Assembly: GCA_003644895.1 (NCBI GenBank)
Contig: QNDO01000026.1
Span: 1 to 12,238, forward strand
DNA: 12,238 bases
From: Candidatus Hydrothermota bacterium
Lineage (GTDB): Bacteria > Hydrothermota > Hydrothermia > UBA1063
Direction: 5' to 3'
The notes beneath the pieces are model-generated. The model worked only from the letters and a program-made list of their open reading frames with translations, was not told where the DNA came from and made no database searches. Position 1 is the stretch's first letter, and each line of letters opens with the position of its first letter. Shown here in pieces: positions 4,914 through 12,238 of this stretch. Both the position numbers and the translations under genes were made by a program.

Positions 4914-7289
4914 TTAGAAGGAATAATCTAAACTGAACTGAATCGAATACACTCTGGAAATATCAACAAAAGAACTGTATAGTTCCTCACCATCAGGAAG
5001 ATGGAGGCCCTGCCCCCAGATCCCTGTATGGGGATAATCTGACTCTTTATATTTAAGCTTCAATCTCATACCCAAATTGGGGGATAATCTCTCCAGAAAA
5101 CTGAGATAATACTTGGTTCCATCACCGTATAAGAAATCAATCCCCACATCTTCAAAGTTCCACTGAGACAATCCATTGGTCTTCCAGACCACAAATCCAC
5201 CCTTAACCTCAAATTTATTAGAAAAAGTCCTATCGAAGGTCACTGCCAGAAATCCACCACTTATAGCAGCTTCAGGATAATAGGTCTTTGGAGTGAGATC
5301 TACCTGAGAATACCTGAATTCAATTCCAAGGGATGTCCACCCTCCCAGAAGGAAAAAGGTCCTTATGGAACTCTCTTTCAGAAAAGAGGTTGTAATACCC
5401 AGGTATCTTCTATTTTGTCTTTTCTGATATTTCTGATAGAGCCTCACCCTGACAGGATAAATGGGCCTGAATTCAAGAGCAATCTGGGTCCTGTAGTTCC
5501 AGAGTAGATCGGTATTGTCTCTCCAGATATCTACATAACTCCTCTGTAATAGTATATGTCTTACAGGTTGAAACCTTGTTTCAATGTAAAAACCTGTCTC
5601 CGGTTTTGCCAGAGGTAAATAAGAAAGTTCTGCATAGAGAGGGTCGATGACTCTATAACTCCTCTCAAGTGGCGTATCCTCAAATCTTGCATCTTCTCTG
5701 AAAGGTCTAGCATATGGGTTGGTATAATCCACATCGTAGTGCCTAAAGAGCAAGTTTATGTAATAAACTCTTTCCTGAATCCGCGATTTTATAATGTATG
5801 CCTTCCCACCATTTTTCTCAGTAGCAAATTCCCACTCCAGAGAAAAGGGATAAATCACAGTTCTACCATTTAACCCCCAGAATTCTTTACTTTTGCCGGC
5901 TACCCAGGTGAATGAGGGATCTGACATATCTTCTTTGTCACCAGGGATGTCCAGTTCATTGAAATTCGCCGTGGGAGGATTGTCATATTCTATTCGCAGG
6001 AAGGAAACACCCAACTGGGTCCCAAGAGGTAATGGCCTTGGAAAATTGAATTTCACTTCTCCACCCTTCACATATTCTGTGAAAGCATCCTTAAATGTGG
6101 AGGGCATAAAATCCGAAACATAGTAAAATACAGGTAAACCATCTCTGGAAAACACCCCGTATCTCTTATTCTTTGAGTAATATCCAAGAAAATCAACATT
6201 ATGGAAAGAAAGTTTACCTGCAGCGCCATAGAGGGCGAATTCTTTGGTGGAACTAAGATCTCCGTAAAGTCCAAAAGTCCTATCCACAAGTCTATCTCTA
6301 CCCTCATCAGTGTTATCCATAATTAATCCTTGATTCAATGTGAGTCTATAGTGTCCAACAATGAGTTTTTTAAGAGTAAGGCTGGATATTATTCTCTGCT
6401 TTTCAAGTCCTACAAAGTATTTAAGATCAGGAGAATCTGGGTAGTATGGGGTCCTTTGAAAACTGAATCCCCATCTGACTTTTCCCCAGAATACAGAGTT
6501 CATTTTAAATTTTGTATAGAGTGATGGAGTTAACCTGTCAGCCTCTTCCTTCTCCGTTGAAAGTTGTTCATAAAGCCACAGACTATCTTCCTGAGTCCAG
6601 CCGGCGGACCTCAGGTTAGACCACAAGGAAGAGGTAGTATCAGGTACGCCAAGTTCACCCAGCCTCTCCTCTACCTGTGTCTGTTCCTCCTGAAAAAGTT
6701 CAGAGTAATAAGCAAGTCTCAAGTTTGCCCATCCTGCCACGTCTTTGGGTTTTACTGTCCTGAAACTGATGAAAGGAAGTAAATTTCGGTATGCATAGTA
6801 GGACATACCAGGGGTCCTTCTCAGATGGGATGCATATCTGAAACCCAGCATCTTTGCCCTCTTCACTATCTGGACAGCATCAATCAGGGACACACCATAA
6901 ATGGAATAGAGCTCATCCACCTCCGCCTTGTTAATATTTATTGGATTTGCTAGAAGGGATATCCATTCATCGTAAGCACTTTCCCTCAAACTTTGTTCTT
7001 CCCGTGCTGTCTCCCTTACCCTCTGTGCATAATAGGAAAAATTCCTGCCCTGCACCAGCGGAACAACCTTCACCAGCTTCTTGATTTTTAGGAAGTCTTC
7101 CGGCGATATAAAGGGCAATGTGGAAATCTCATAAACATTTTGAAACGGGCCATGGGATTCTATATATTCATACAATTTAACAATCTTCGTCGAATCTAAG
7201 GGAAGGCTTCTAAGAAGTTCATCCAGCGAAGCTCTATTTAAATCAACCTTTGACTGTAATAACAGGCTCAGTAATATAAGCTTCAGCAC
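4914..7289 (-). CDS. Helix-hairpin-helix protein with predicted outer-membrane beta-barrel
   Basis: This is a 791-residue envelope protein of no established function. After a short hydrophobic N-terminus (LKLILLSLLL, residues 2-11) come two ComEA-like helix-hairpin-helix regions, about 15-73 (starting VDLNRASLDELL) and 117-174 (starting ININKAEVDELY). The rest, roughly 190-791, is rich in aromatic residues and alternating strands. It ends in IQFSLDYSF, with the terminal Phe typical of beta-barrel proteins inserted by BamA. Similar HhH-plus-barrel proteins are, as I recall, common and uncharacterised in Bacteroidetes and relatives. The start is GTG 7289: the codon just before it in frame is a stop, and GGAGG lies six bases upstream. 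It follows the PorV-like gene by three bases. A role in DNA binding or uptake is suggested only by the HhH motifs; a structural or transport role is equally open. Confidence 0.75.
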   Translation of the reverse strand: MLKLILLSLLLQSKVDLNRASLDELLRSLPLDSTKIVKLYEYIESHGPFQNVYEISTLPFISPEDFLKIKKLVKVVPLVQGRNFSYYAQRVRETAREEQSLRESAYDEWISLLANPININKAEVDELYSIYGVSLIDAVQIVKRAKMLGFRYASHLRRTPGMSYYAYRNLLPFISFRTVKPKDVAGWANLRLAYYSELFQEEQTQVEERLGELGVPDTTSSLWSNLRSAGWTQEDSLWLYEQLSTEKEEADRLTPSLYTKFKMNSVFWGKVRWGFSFQRTPYYPDSPDLKYFVGLEKQRIISSLTLKKLIVGHYRLTLNQGLIMDNTDEGRDRLVDRTFGLYGDLSSTKEFALYGAAGKLSFHNVDFLGYYSKNKRYGVFSRDGLPVFYYVSDFMPSTFKDAFTEYVKGGEVKFNFPRPLPLGTQLGVSFLRIEYDNPPTANFNELDIPGDKEDMSDPSFTWVAGKSKEFWGLNGRTVIYPFSLEWEFATEKNGGKAYIIKSRIQERVYYINLLFRHYDVDYTNPYARPFREDARFEDTPLERSYRVIDPLYAELSYLPLAKPETGFYIETRFQPVRHILLQRSYVDIWRDNTDLLWNYRTQIALEFRPIYPVRVRLYQKYQKRQNRRYLGITTSFLKESSIRTFFLLGGWTSLGIEFRYSQVDLTPKTYYPEAAISGGFLAVTFDRTFSNKFEVKGGFVVWKTNGLSQWNFEDVGIDFLYGDGTKYYLSFLERLSPNLGMRLKLKYKESDYPHTGIWGQGLHLPDGEELYSSFVDISRVYSIQFSLDYSF

Positions 7290-7292
7290 TCA

Positions 7293-8111
7293 TTACCTCC
7301 TGTAGAGGATTCCAAATGAATGAGAAAGAGGCAGACCTTCTGTGGATATAACTGCATAATCGAAGTGAAAACCAGCCTTATGAATGCCTATTCCAAAACT
7401 AAATTTTTTCAAATCTTCCTCACTATAGATACCACCTCTGAGGATAAGCAACCCTTTGAACAGAGATATCTGCTCTCCCAAGGCTACTCCTGGTCCGTAA
7501 TCGGGGCTCATATGGAAGGTAAGAGAAGTGCTGGAAAAATCACCTGAATGCATAGATATACCCGCGTCAAGATAAGATGGGAGTTTATCTCCTCTAATTC
7601 GAGAAAGCGTTATGTTGCGATAAAAAGCTCCCACCCTGAAAACTTTTGTTATATTAGCAAGGATCCCTACATCTGCCCCAAAAGAATAACTTGTTCCAAA
7701 ACGCGGGTCCTGGAATTTATAGAGATTTAAATTCAAGCCGGCAAGGAGATTACTACTAAGAGGATATCCACCAGAGAGAGAGTAAAGTCCTTCATCATAT
7801 TTACCTTCGTAGTCACCTTCCAGCATGGCACCTTTTTCTTCAATTCCGATTCCTATATTTCCATATTTTACATAGAGACCATAAGAGGCAAATCTTTCCC
7901 CCAGTCCACCATACAGGATACGGTAATATGTGAGTGCTTCCATCTTATCACCTAAAGAAAGACCAGCTGGATTGAAGGGAATGGCCCCAGCACCATGAGC
8001 CATTGCTACATAACTCAATGAGAGTGCCTGGGCCACTGGAGTACCTCCCATATTTTCATGGGAGGCTTCCAGGAAAGAAACCATAATCAAAATAAATATT
8101 ATTTTCTTCAT
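7293..8111 (-). CDS. PorV/PorQ-like outer-membrane protein
   Basis: This 272-residue protein starts with a clear signal peptide (MKKIIFILIMVSFLEA, likely cut near residue 16). The segment GGTPVAQALSLSYVAMAHGAGAI then FNPAGLS (47-53) is the family-like N-terminal region of PorV/PorQ and FadL-type barrels, where an Asn-Pro-Ala-Gly motif follows a small-residue-rich stretch. The remainder alternates beta-strand-like segments with many Gly, Tyr and Phe, ending in SFGILYRR. In Bacteroidetes PorV works with the type IX secretion system, but no other such component is present here, so only a generic outer-membrane barrel is claimed. The start overlaps the glyA stop codon (ATGA), with GGAG eight bases upstream. 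The next gene is also a predicted outer-membrane protein, so the pair may act together. Confidence 0.75.
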   Translation of the reverse strand: MKKIIFILIMVSFLEASHENMGGTPVAQALSLSYVAMAHGAGAIPFNPAGLSLGDKMEALTYYRILYGGLGERFASYGLYVKYGNIGIGIEEKGAMLEGDYEGKYDEGLYSLSGGYPLSSNLLAGLNLNLYKFQDPRFGTSYSFGADVGILANITKVFRVGAFYRNITLSRIRGDKLPSYLDAGISMHSGDFSSTSLTFHMSPDYGPGVALGEQISLFKGLLILRGGIYSEEDLKKFSFGIGIHKAGFHFDYAVISTEGLPLSHSFGILYRR

Positions 8112-9376
8112 AAGAGTTTCTCCATGGCCCTGAACCTCTCCTCGTAGAGAGGAAATACCTTTGCTAGCTCTTCAACTTCTCCTTTAACCTGATTGAGTAC
8201 TTTTTCATCCTCTGGGGAACGTAACACTCTGGCTATTAATTTTCCTATTCTTTTCATCTCTTCTTCTTTCATGCCCCTGGTAGTAACAGCAGGGGTACCG
8301 ATTCTAATACCACTTGTCACAGTTGGTTTTTGGGGATCAAAGGGTATAGTATTTTTGTTAACAGTAATACCTGCTTTTTCCAGTGCCTTTTCTGCAACGT
8401 CTCCGGTAAGATTGAAAGGTCTCAAATCCACCAGCATTAGATGATTATCGGTCCCACCTGTTACAAGTCTTAGACCCTCCTCCATAAGAGATTCGGCAAG
8501 GGCCTTGGCATTCTTAACAATCTGCCTTTGGTATTCTCTAAATTCCTCAGTAAGAGCTTCTTTCAAGGCAACAGCTTTTGCAGCAATAACATGCATTAGC
8601 GGACCACCTTGCGCCCCCGGAAAAACAGCCTTATCGAGTTTTTTAGCATGTTCTTCTTTACACATAATAATTCCACCTCTTGGCCCTCTCAAAGTCTTGT
8701 GTGTAGTAGTGGTGACGAAATCAGCGTAAGGTATTGGAGAGGGATGAACTCCAGCAGCTACTAGACCAGCAATATGCGCAATATCTGCCATGAAATAAGC
8801 TCCTACTTCATCTGCAATTTCTTTAAATTTATCCCATTCAATAATCCGCGGATATGCAGAATAACCTGCAACAATGATATTGGGCTCATGCTCTTTTGCA
8901 AGTTCCCTGATCAAGTCAAAGTCCAGCCTCTCTGTCTCCTTGTTGACGGTATAATGAACCACATTGTAGATCTTCCCGGAGAAGGAAACCTTATGCCCAT
9001 GTGAAAGATGTCCTCCATGAGACAGCTTCATGGACAGGATTGTATCCCCAGGCTTTAATGTTGCAAAGTAAACAGCCATATTCGCCTGTACACCTGAATG
9101 GGGCTGAACATTAGCATGTTCTGCCCCGAAAAGCTTTTTGGCCCTCTCGATGGCAAGACGTTCTGCAATATCCACATATTCGCAGCCACCGTAATATCTT
9201 GCTCCTGGATATCCTTCTGCATATTTATTGGTCATAACATTACCCATTGCTTCCATAACAGCATCAGATGTAAAGTTCTCGGAGGCAATCAGCTCAAGTC
9301 CTTCTCTTTCTCGTCTCAATTCTTTATAGATGGCTTCAAAAACTTCAGGATCTGTTTTCCGCAGATTCTCAAACAT
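8108..9376 (-). CDS. glyA: Serine hydroxymethyltransferase
   Basis: SHMT is a PLP enzyme that converts serine plus tetrahydrofolate to glycine plus 5,10-methylene-THF, the main source of one-carbon units. The protein has 422 residues, normal for bacteria. Visible signatures are ELIASENF (28-35), KYAEGYPGARYYGG (51-64), NVQPHSGVQAN (89-99), DIAHIAGLVAAG (198-209) and the PLP-lysine motif TTTTHKTLRGPRGG (222-235), with Lys227 as the Schiff-base residue. An in-frame TTG lies seven codons upstream, but ATG 9376 has AAGGAGG at a 5-base spacing and matches usual SHMT N-termini. It overlaps the end of pdxT by 8 bases. Sitting directly after the PLP synthase genes, it may be co-expressed with the supply of its own cofactor. 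The stop overlaps the PorV-like start by 4 bases. Confidence 0.97.
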   Translation of the reverse strand: MFENLRKTDPEVFEAIYKELRREREGLELIASENFTSDAVMEAMGNVMTNKYAEGYPGARYYGGCEYVDIAERLAIERAKKLFGAEHANVQPHSGVQANMAVYFATLKPGDTILSMKLSHGGHLSHGHKVSFSGKIYNVVHYTVNKETERLDFDLIRELAKEHEPNIIVAGYSAYPRIIEWDKFKEIADEVGAYFMADIAHIAGLVAAGVHPSPIPYADFVTTTTHKTLRGPRGGIIMCKEEHAKKLDKAVFPGAQGGPLMHVIAAKAVALKEALTEEFREYQRQIVKNAKALAESLMEEGLRLVTGGTDNHLMLVDLRPFNLTGDVAEKALEKAGITVNKNTIPFDPQKPTVTSGIRIGTPAVTTRGMKEEEMKRIGKLIARVLRSPEDEKVLNQVKGEVEELAKVFPLYEERFRAMEKLL

Positions 9377-9968
9377 TTCTTCCTCCTTTTTCCTCAACCA
9401 TCTTTACAAAAAACTCGTGAATGGAATTATCCTCGTCTACCAATTCAGGATGGAAGGTCATGGCAAGGATATTCCCCTGCCTTACAAGTACAGGATCAGA
9501 TTCATACCATCCCAGTTCTTCCACACTTTTACCAACCTCTATTATTTTAGGAGCCCGGATAAAGATTCCGGTGATGGTTTTCTCTACATCATTAATCTTT
9601 AACCTTACAGGGCCTTCAAAGGATTCCCTCTGACGTCCATATGCATTTCTTTGAAGTTTTACATCAAGAAGCCCGAGACTTTTAACTTCAGGCTCATCTT
9701 TATCGAACTTTTTGGCCAGTATTATAATACCAGCACAGGTGGCCAGTACAGGCATACCTTCTTCAATACGTTTTTTAAGGGATTCTCTTAATCCATATCT
9801 TTCGAGAATTTTACTTATGGTGGTACTTTCCCCTCCGGGAAGAACAAGGCCGTCAACTCTCTTAAGTTCCTCCTCTGTTTTAACCAACAAAGGCGAAATA
9901 CCGATCATGCGCAATTTCCGATGATGAAGATCCATATCTCCCTGGATAGCGAGTATACCTATTCTCAT
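9369..9968 (-). CDS. pdxT: Pyridoxal 5'-phosphate synthase glutaminase subunit
   Basis: PdxT is the class I glutamine amidotransferase that makes ammonia for PdxS in DXP-independent vitamin B6 synthesis. From ATG 9968 it has 199 residues, typical length. It starts MRIGILAIQGD, carries LPGGEST (43-49), the nucleophile Cys78 in ATCAG (76-80), and the His173-Glu175 pair in TFHPE (171-175), so the catalytic triad is intact. The frame allows a GTG two codons upstream, but the ATG fits the family N-terminus and forms a TAATG overlap with the pdxS stop codon. An AGGGGGTG-like ribosome site lies inside the pdxS end. The gene ends inside the start of glyA. Confidence 0.96.
   Translation of the reverse strand: MRIGILAIQGDMDLHHRKLRMIGISPLLVKTEEELKRVDGLVLPGGESTTISKILERYGLRESLKKRIEEGMPVLATCAGIIILAKKFDKDEPEVKSLGLLDVKLQRNAYGRQRESFEGPVRLKINDVEKTITGIFIRAPKIIEVGKSVEELGWYESDPVLVRQGNILAMTFHPELVDEDNSIHEFFVKMVEEKGGRNV
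9382..9388 (-). promoter_or_regulatory. Ribosome binding site fixing the glyA start
   Basis: AAGGAGG, inside the 3' end of pdxT, lies five bases before ATG 9376. It supports that start over the in-frame TTG at 9397. Confidence 0.85.
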
Positions 9969-10855
9969 TACCACCCCCTGGTCTGGAGCAGTTCTTCCTC
10001 TTTCATCTTAGAAACATCAAGTCCTCTCATAGCTTCTCCAAGGCCTTTAGAGATTCTGGCCAGCACTCTGGGATTATCGTAATAGGCAACTGCTTCTACA
10101 ATGGCTCTTGCCATCTTCCTTGGATCACTGGATTTAAATATTCCACTCCCCACAAAGACTGACTCGGCTCCCAGCTGCATCATAAGAGCAGCATCTGCAG
10201 GTGTAGCAATTCCACCTGCAGCAAAGTTTGGCACAGGTAATTTTCCATGATCATGTACATATTTCACCAGTTCAAGAGGTGCACCGAGAGCTTTTGCTTC
10301 CTTCATGAGTTCCTCTTCTCTCAGTGTTGTAATTCTCTTTATTTGACTCATAATTTTCCTCATATGTCTAACTGCTTCTACCACATTTCCCGTCCCTGCT
10401 TCCCCTTTTGTTCGAATCATGGCAGCACCCTCAGCTATTCTCCTTAATGCCTCACCGAGGTCCCTGGCTCCACATACAAAAGGTACCTTGAAGGGATGCT
10501 TATCTATATGATGTTCCTCATCAGCAGGTGTTAATACTTCACTCTCATCGATAAAGTCAACGCCCAGTTCTTCTAATATTTGGGCCTCTACAAAATGTCC
10601 AATCCTGACCTTGGCCATAACCGGAATTGTAACAGCCTCCATAATCTCAATGACCTTTTCTGGGTCAGCCATCCTGGCCACTCCACCCTCTTTTCTAATA
10701 TCAGCAGGCACTCTTTCAAGGGCCATAACTGCTACAGCTCCCGCCTCTTCAGCGATTTTTGCCTGCTCCGCATTTGTAACATCCATAATAACTCCACCCT
10801 TGAGCATCTCGGCAAGGCCAACCTTTAATCTGTATGTTCCTGTCAATATTGACAT
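9968..10855 (-). CDS. pdxS: Pyridoxal 5'-phosphate synthase lyase subunit
   Basis: PdxS condenses ribose 5-phosphate, glyceraldehyde 3-phosphate and ammonia from PdxT into pyridoxal 5'-phosphate on a large TIM-barrel ring. The 295-residue length from ATG 10855 is normal. Key residues are present: Asp25 in VIMDV, Lys82 in PVMAKVRIGH (the first Schiff-base lysine), Lys150 in MIRTKGEAGTG (the second lysine) and the phosphate-binding region FAAGGIATPADAA near residues 209-221. A GTG three codons upstream is possible but overlaps the ribosome site GGAGGTGA, which sits well for the ATG. It is the first gene of the compact run and has a promoter just upstream, so it probably sets expression of pdxT, glyA and perhaps everything down to arcC. 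Confidence 0.97.
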   Translation of the reverse strand: MSILTGTYRLKVGLAEMLKGGVIMDVTNAEQAKIAEEAGAVAVMALERVPADIRKEGGVARMADPEKVIEIMEAVTIPVMAKVRIGHFVEAQILEELGVDFIDESEVLTPADEEHHIDKHPFKVPFVCGARDLGEALRRIAEGAAMIRTKGEAGTGNVVEAVRHMRKIMSQIKRITTLREEELMKEAKALGAPLELVKYVHDHGKLPVPNFAAGGIATPADAALMMQLGAESVFVGSGIFKSSDPRKMARAIVEAVAYYDNPRVLARISKGLGEAMRGLDVSKMKEEELLQTRGW

Positions 10856-10860
10856 TTTTC

Positions 10861-10868
10861 TCACCTCC
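10861..10868 (-). promoter_or_regulatory. Ribosome binding site of pdxS
   Basis: GGAGGTGA, with its GGAGG core eight bases before ATG 10855, is a near-perfect Shine-Dalgarno sequence. It covers the alternative GTG (10864), arguing against that start. Confidence 0.85.
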
Positions 10869-10885
10869 CTGTGGAAGAATAGGAT

Positions 10886-10914
10886 AGTATTTACTAAAAA
10901 ATGCGTAGTGTCAA
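10886..10914 (-). promoter_or_regulatory. Promoter of the pdxS-led gene run
   Basis: A perfect -35 box TTGACA (10909-10914) is followed after 17 bases by AATACT (10886-10891), a four-of-six -10 box that keeps the conserved A2 and T6. TACTAT, two bases further on with a 19-base spacer, is an alternative. The -35 box overlaps the stop codon of the yraN gene. The predicted leader of about 25 bases is too short for a riboswitch. Confidence 0.6.
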
Positions 10915-11297
10915 GATAAATCTATATATCCAAAGGCGTTTTCTATATGCTCGATACGCCTGTTTTTACCATTACCTATTATACCAATTACGTCAAATCT
11001 GCATACTGCATTTCCCCTTTTCATAAGATAATATCTTGCAGCCTTTAAAATTCTTTCCAGCTTTCTTCTACCGATACTTTCTATGGGATTAAACAGACCT
11101 TTTTGCAGACTCCTCACTTCTACAAATATCAGAATCCCGTCCTTTTCCGCGATGATATCTATCTCTCCTCTCCGCGTCCGAAAATTTCTCTCAATAATAC
11201 GGTAGTTTTTCCTTTTTAGATATTCACAGGCGACATCTTCTGATTCTTTTCCCTTATCCTTAGAATTCCTGACGTTCAATTTCTTCCGGTGGAACAT
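10911..11297 (-). CDS. YraN/UPF0102-family nuclease-like protein
   Basis: This 128-residue protein matches the YraN (UPF0102) family, whose members have a Holliday-junction-resolvase-like PD-(D/E)xK fold and an uncertain cellular role. The usual elements are present: G-x-x-(S/G)ED near 16-21, YRIIERNFR (32-40), RRGEIDIIA (42-50) carrying the acidic metal-site residues, FVEVR (58-62) with Arg where many relatives have Lys, and the C-terminal RFDVIGI plus IEHIENAF. The start is uncertain. ATG 11297 has only a weak ribosome site and overlaps the upstream gene by 38 bases. A TTG at 11279 behind a partial GGAAG would give 122 residues and still overlap. Its end touches the pdxS promoter. Confidence 0.9.
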   Translation of the reverse strand: MFHRKKLNVRNSKDKGKESEDVACEYLKRKNYRIIERNFRTRRGEIDIIAEKDGILIFVEVRSLQKGLFNPIESIGRRKLERILKAARYYLMKRGNAVCRFDVIGIIGNGKNRRIEHIENAFGYIDLS

Positions 11298-12238
11298 ACT
11301 TATACCAATCTGGTCTTGTGGGTTCTTCCTTTATGCTGGAATACACCAGCTCATATTCGCCGGTGCCCTTGACATCCACAAATACAAATTCCATGCCCCC
11401 TTTGGAGTAGTAATACCAGTGTTCTCTGTTCCTGCTCTCCAATCTGAAGGTTTCTCTTCTTCTCTCATCAGGGGGTCCATATTTTATATAGATTCTGCCC
11501 ATATCTGTATATCTTCCCAGTTTTCCACCATAGGAAAAATTTTCATCAGCATATTTCACCCTAGAAGCAAATTCTATAAAATATTCGTTAATTGGTGTCT
11601 CCGGTGTAGGATCCTTCTTTTTCCAGAATTTTTTGAGGAAAATGGCTTTACCCTCCTCGCTGAGACTCCTGAATTCCTTAATTTCTTGAGAGGTAGCAAT
11701 ATAATCTATGAAGTAGTAGTAGGACGCAAGGCGCGATATTTCCTGAGCCTGTTCTGTGTAATAATAGAATTTGGATTCTTTCACGGCTTTTTCTTTAGTA
11801 CTCATATCCGTAACTTCTACATGCAGAATATAATTTCCAGGTGCAAGATCACCAATTATTATGCCATCTCTGATTACATGTAGCTCATTCTTAAATCTTA
11901 TAAAAGGTTTAGAGGCCTTTACCACCTCGCCCCTTTCATTCAAAACAGCATATTGTACTATATATCTCTCAGTATCTGGCACCAGATGGTATATTTCAAT
12001 GTAAAAATAAAGTGTATCTTTCAGGGCACTGTATGTCCTCACTGGGTTCGGAATCTGTACAAGTCCAAATTTCTGGAAAATCTTATCCTGACCCGGATAA
12101 ATGGAATAGAGAAATTCTATGTCGGAGAGCTTGAGGGTGGGGGACCTTTTTAAAGTTTTTACTTTAACTTCTGCTTCTCCTTTACGTCCAGAATTCAAAT
12201 CACTAAGCTCCATGTGAACAGTATAGATCCCTTCTGGC
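11260..12238 (-). CDS. GWxTD-domain protein, 5' end outside the window
   Basis: This is a partial gene. The frame is open to the window edge, and the first ATG (12213) has no ribosome site and sits mid-domain (preceded by PEGIYTVH), so the true start lies upstream. Numbering from that ATG, the visible 317 residues hold a beta-rich region (to about 155) and then the GWxTD domain: FLKKFWKKKDPTPETPINEY (192-211), YGGKLGRYTDMGRIYIKYG (228-246), PPDE (247-250) and WYY (266-268). GWxTD proteins are frequent in FCB-group bacteria and their function is unknown; secretion or envelope location is likely, but the signal peptide is not in view. The naming motif reads GRYTD here, with Arg instead of Trp. 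The end overlaps yraN by 38 bases. Confidence 0.85.
   Translation of the reverse strand, partial: PEGIYTVHMELSDLNSGRKGEAEVKVKTLKRSPTLKLSDIEFLYSIYPGQDKIFQKFGLVQIPNPVRTYSALKDTLYFYIEIYHLVPDTERYIVQYAVLNERGEVVKASKPFIRFKNELHVIRDGIIIGDLAPGNYILHVEVTDMSTKEKAVKESKFYYYTEQAQEISRLASYYYFIDYIATSQEIKEFRSLSEEGKAIFLKKFWKKKDPTPETPINEYFIEFASRVKYADENFSYGGKLGRYTDMGRIYIKYGPPDERRRETFRLESRNREHWYYYSKGGMEFVFVDVKGTGEYELVYSSIKEEPTRPDWYKYVPPEEIERQEF

Noticed and set aside
7293..8111. Type IX secretion component (PorV proper)
   Set aside because: Similarity is at the level of the broad PorV/PorQ/FadL barrel class only. No other secretion-system genes are present, so the specific role is not claimed.
9098..9550. 150-codon plus-strand reading frame
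   Set aside because: It lies antisense to glyA and pdxT, both certain genes, has no ribosome site or recognisable domain, and reads like a shadow frame.
11419..11883. 154-codon plus-strand reading frame
   Set aside because: It is antisense to the GWxTD-domain gene, with low-complexity, Phe/Ile/Ser-rich content and no family resemblance.

Overview
All thirteen genes in this window lie on the minus strand and are packed tightly, so everything reads from right (12238) to left (1). The content suggests a Gram-negative bacterium of the FCB superphylum or a related uncultivated lineage such as candidate division WOR-3. The clues are a GWxTD-domain protein, a PorV/PorQ-like outer-membrane protein, and a large helix-hairpin-helix protein that ends like an outer-membrane beta-barrel. 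Proteins rich in Lys, Glu, Ile and Val would fit a thermophile, but that is only an impression. The lineage call is inference from gene content; no rRNA is present.

Right edge (12238-10911): the 3' part of a GWxTD-domain gene, whose 5' end is cut off by the window, overlaps a YraN/UPF0102 nuclease-like gene. Next (10914-3615) a promoter with a perfect TTGACA -35 box precedes a seven-gene run with overlaps or gaps of only a few bases: pdxS, pdxT, glyA, a PorV-like outer-membrane protein, a helix-hairpin-helix/beta-barrel protein, acpS and a carbamate kinase. It mixes PLP synthesis (pdxST) and a PLP-dependent one-carbon enzyme (glyA) with two predicted envelope proteins and acyl-carrier-protein activation.

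The only gene-free stretch over 300 bases (3265-3614) is not blank. It holds two families of 7-base repeats arranged as nested, imperfect inverted repeats, a separate strong hairpin of a dispersed-repeat type, and a third copy of one heptamer family next to the carbamate kinase stop codon. This is the most unusual part of the window.

Left part (3264-1): a fatty acyl-CoA synthetase, then gcvT (glycine cleavage T protein) and an HU-family DNA-binding protein. gcvT and hup each have their own promoter, close to the sigma-70 consensus with a 17-base spacer. glyA and gcvT both feed methylene-tetrahydrofolate/glycine metabolism, and acpS and the acyl-CoA synthetase both touch fatty-acid metabolism, but no single dedicated pathway explains the whole window. 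Start codons were moved inward for gcvT, the acyl-CoA synthetase, glyA, pdxT and pdxS, because Shine-Dalgarno sequences sit at the internal starts.
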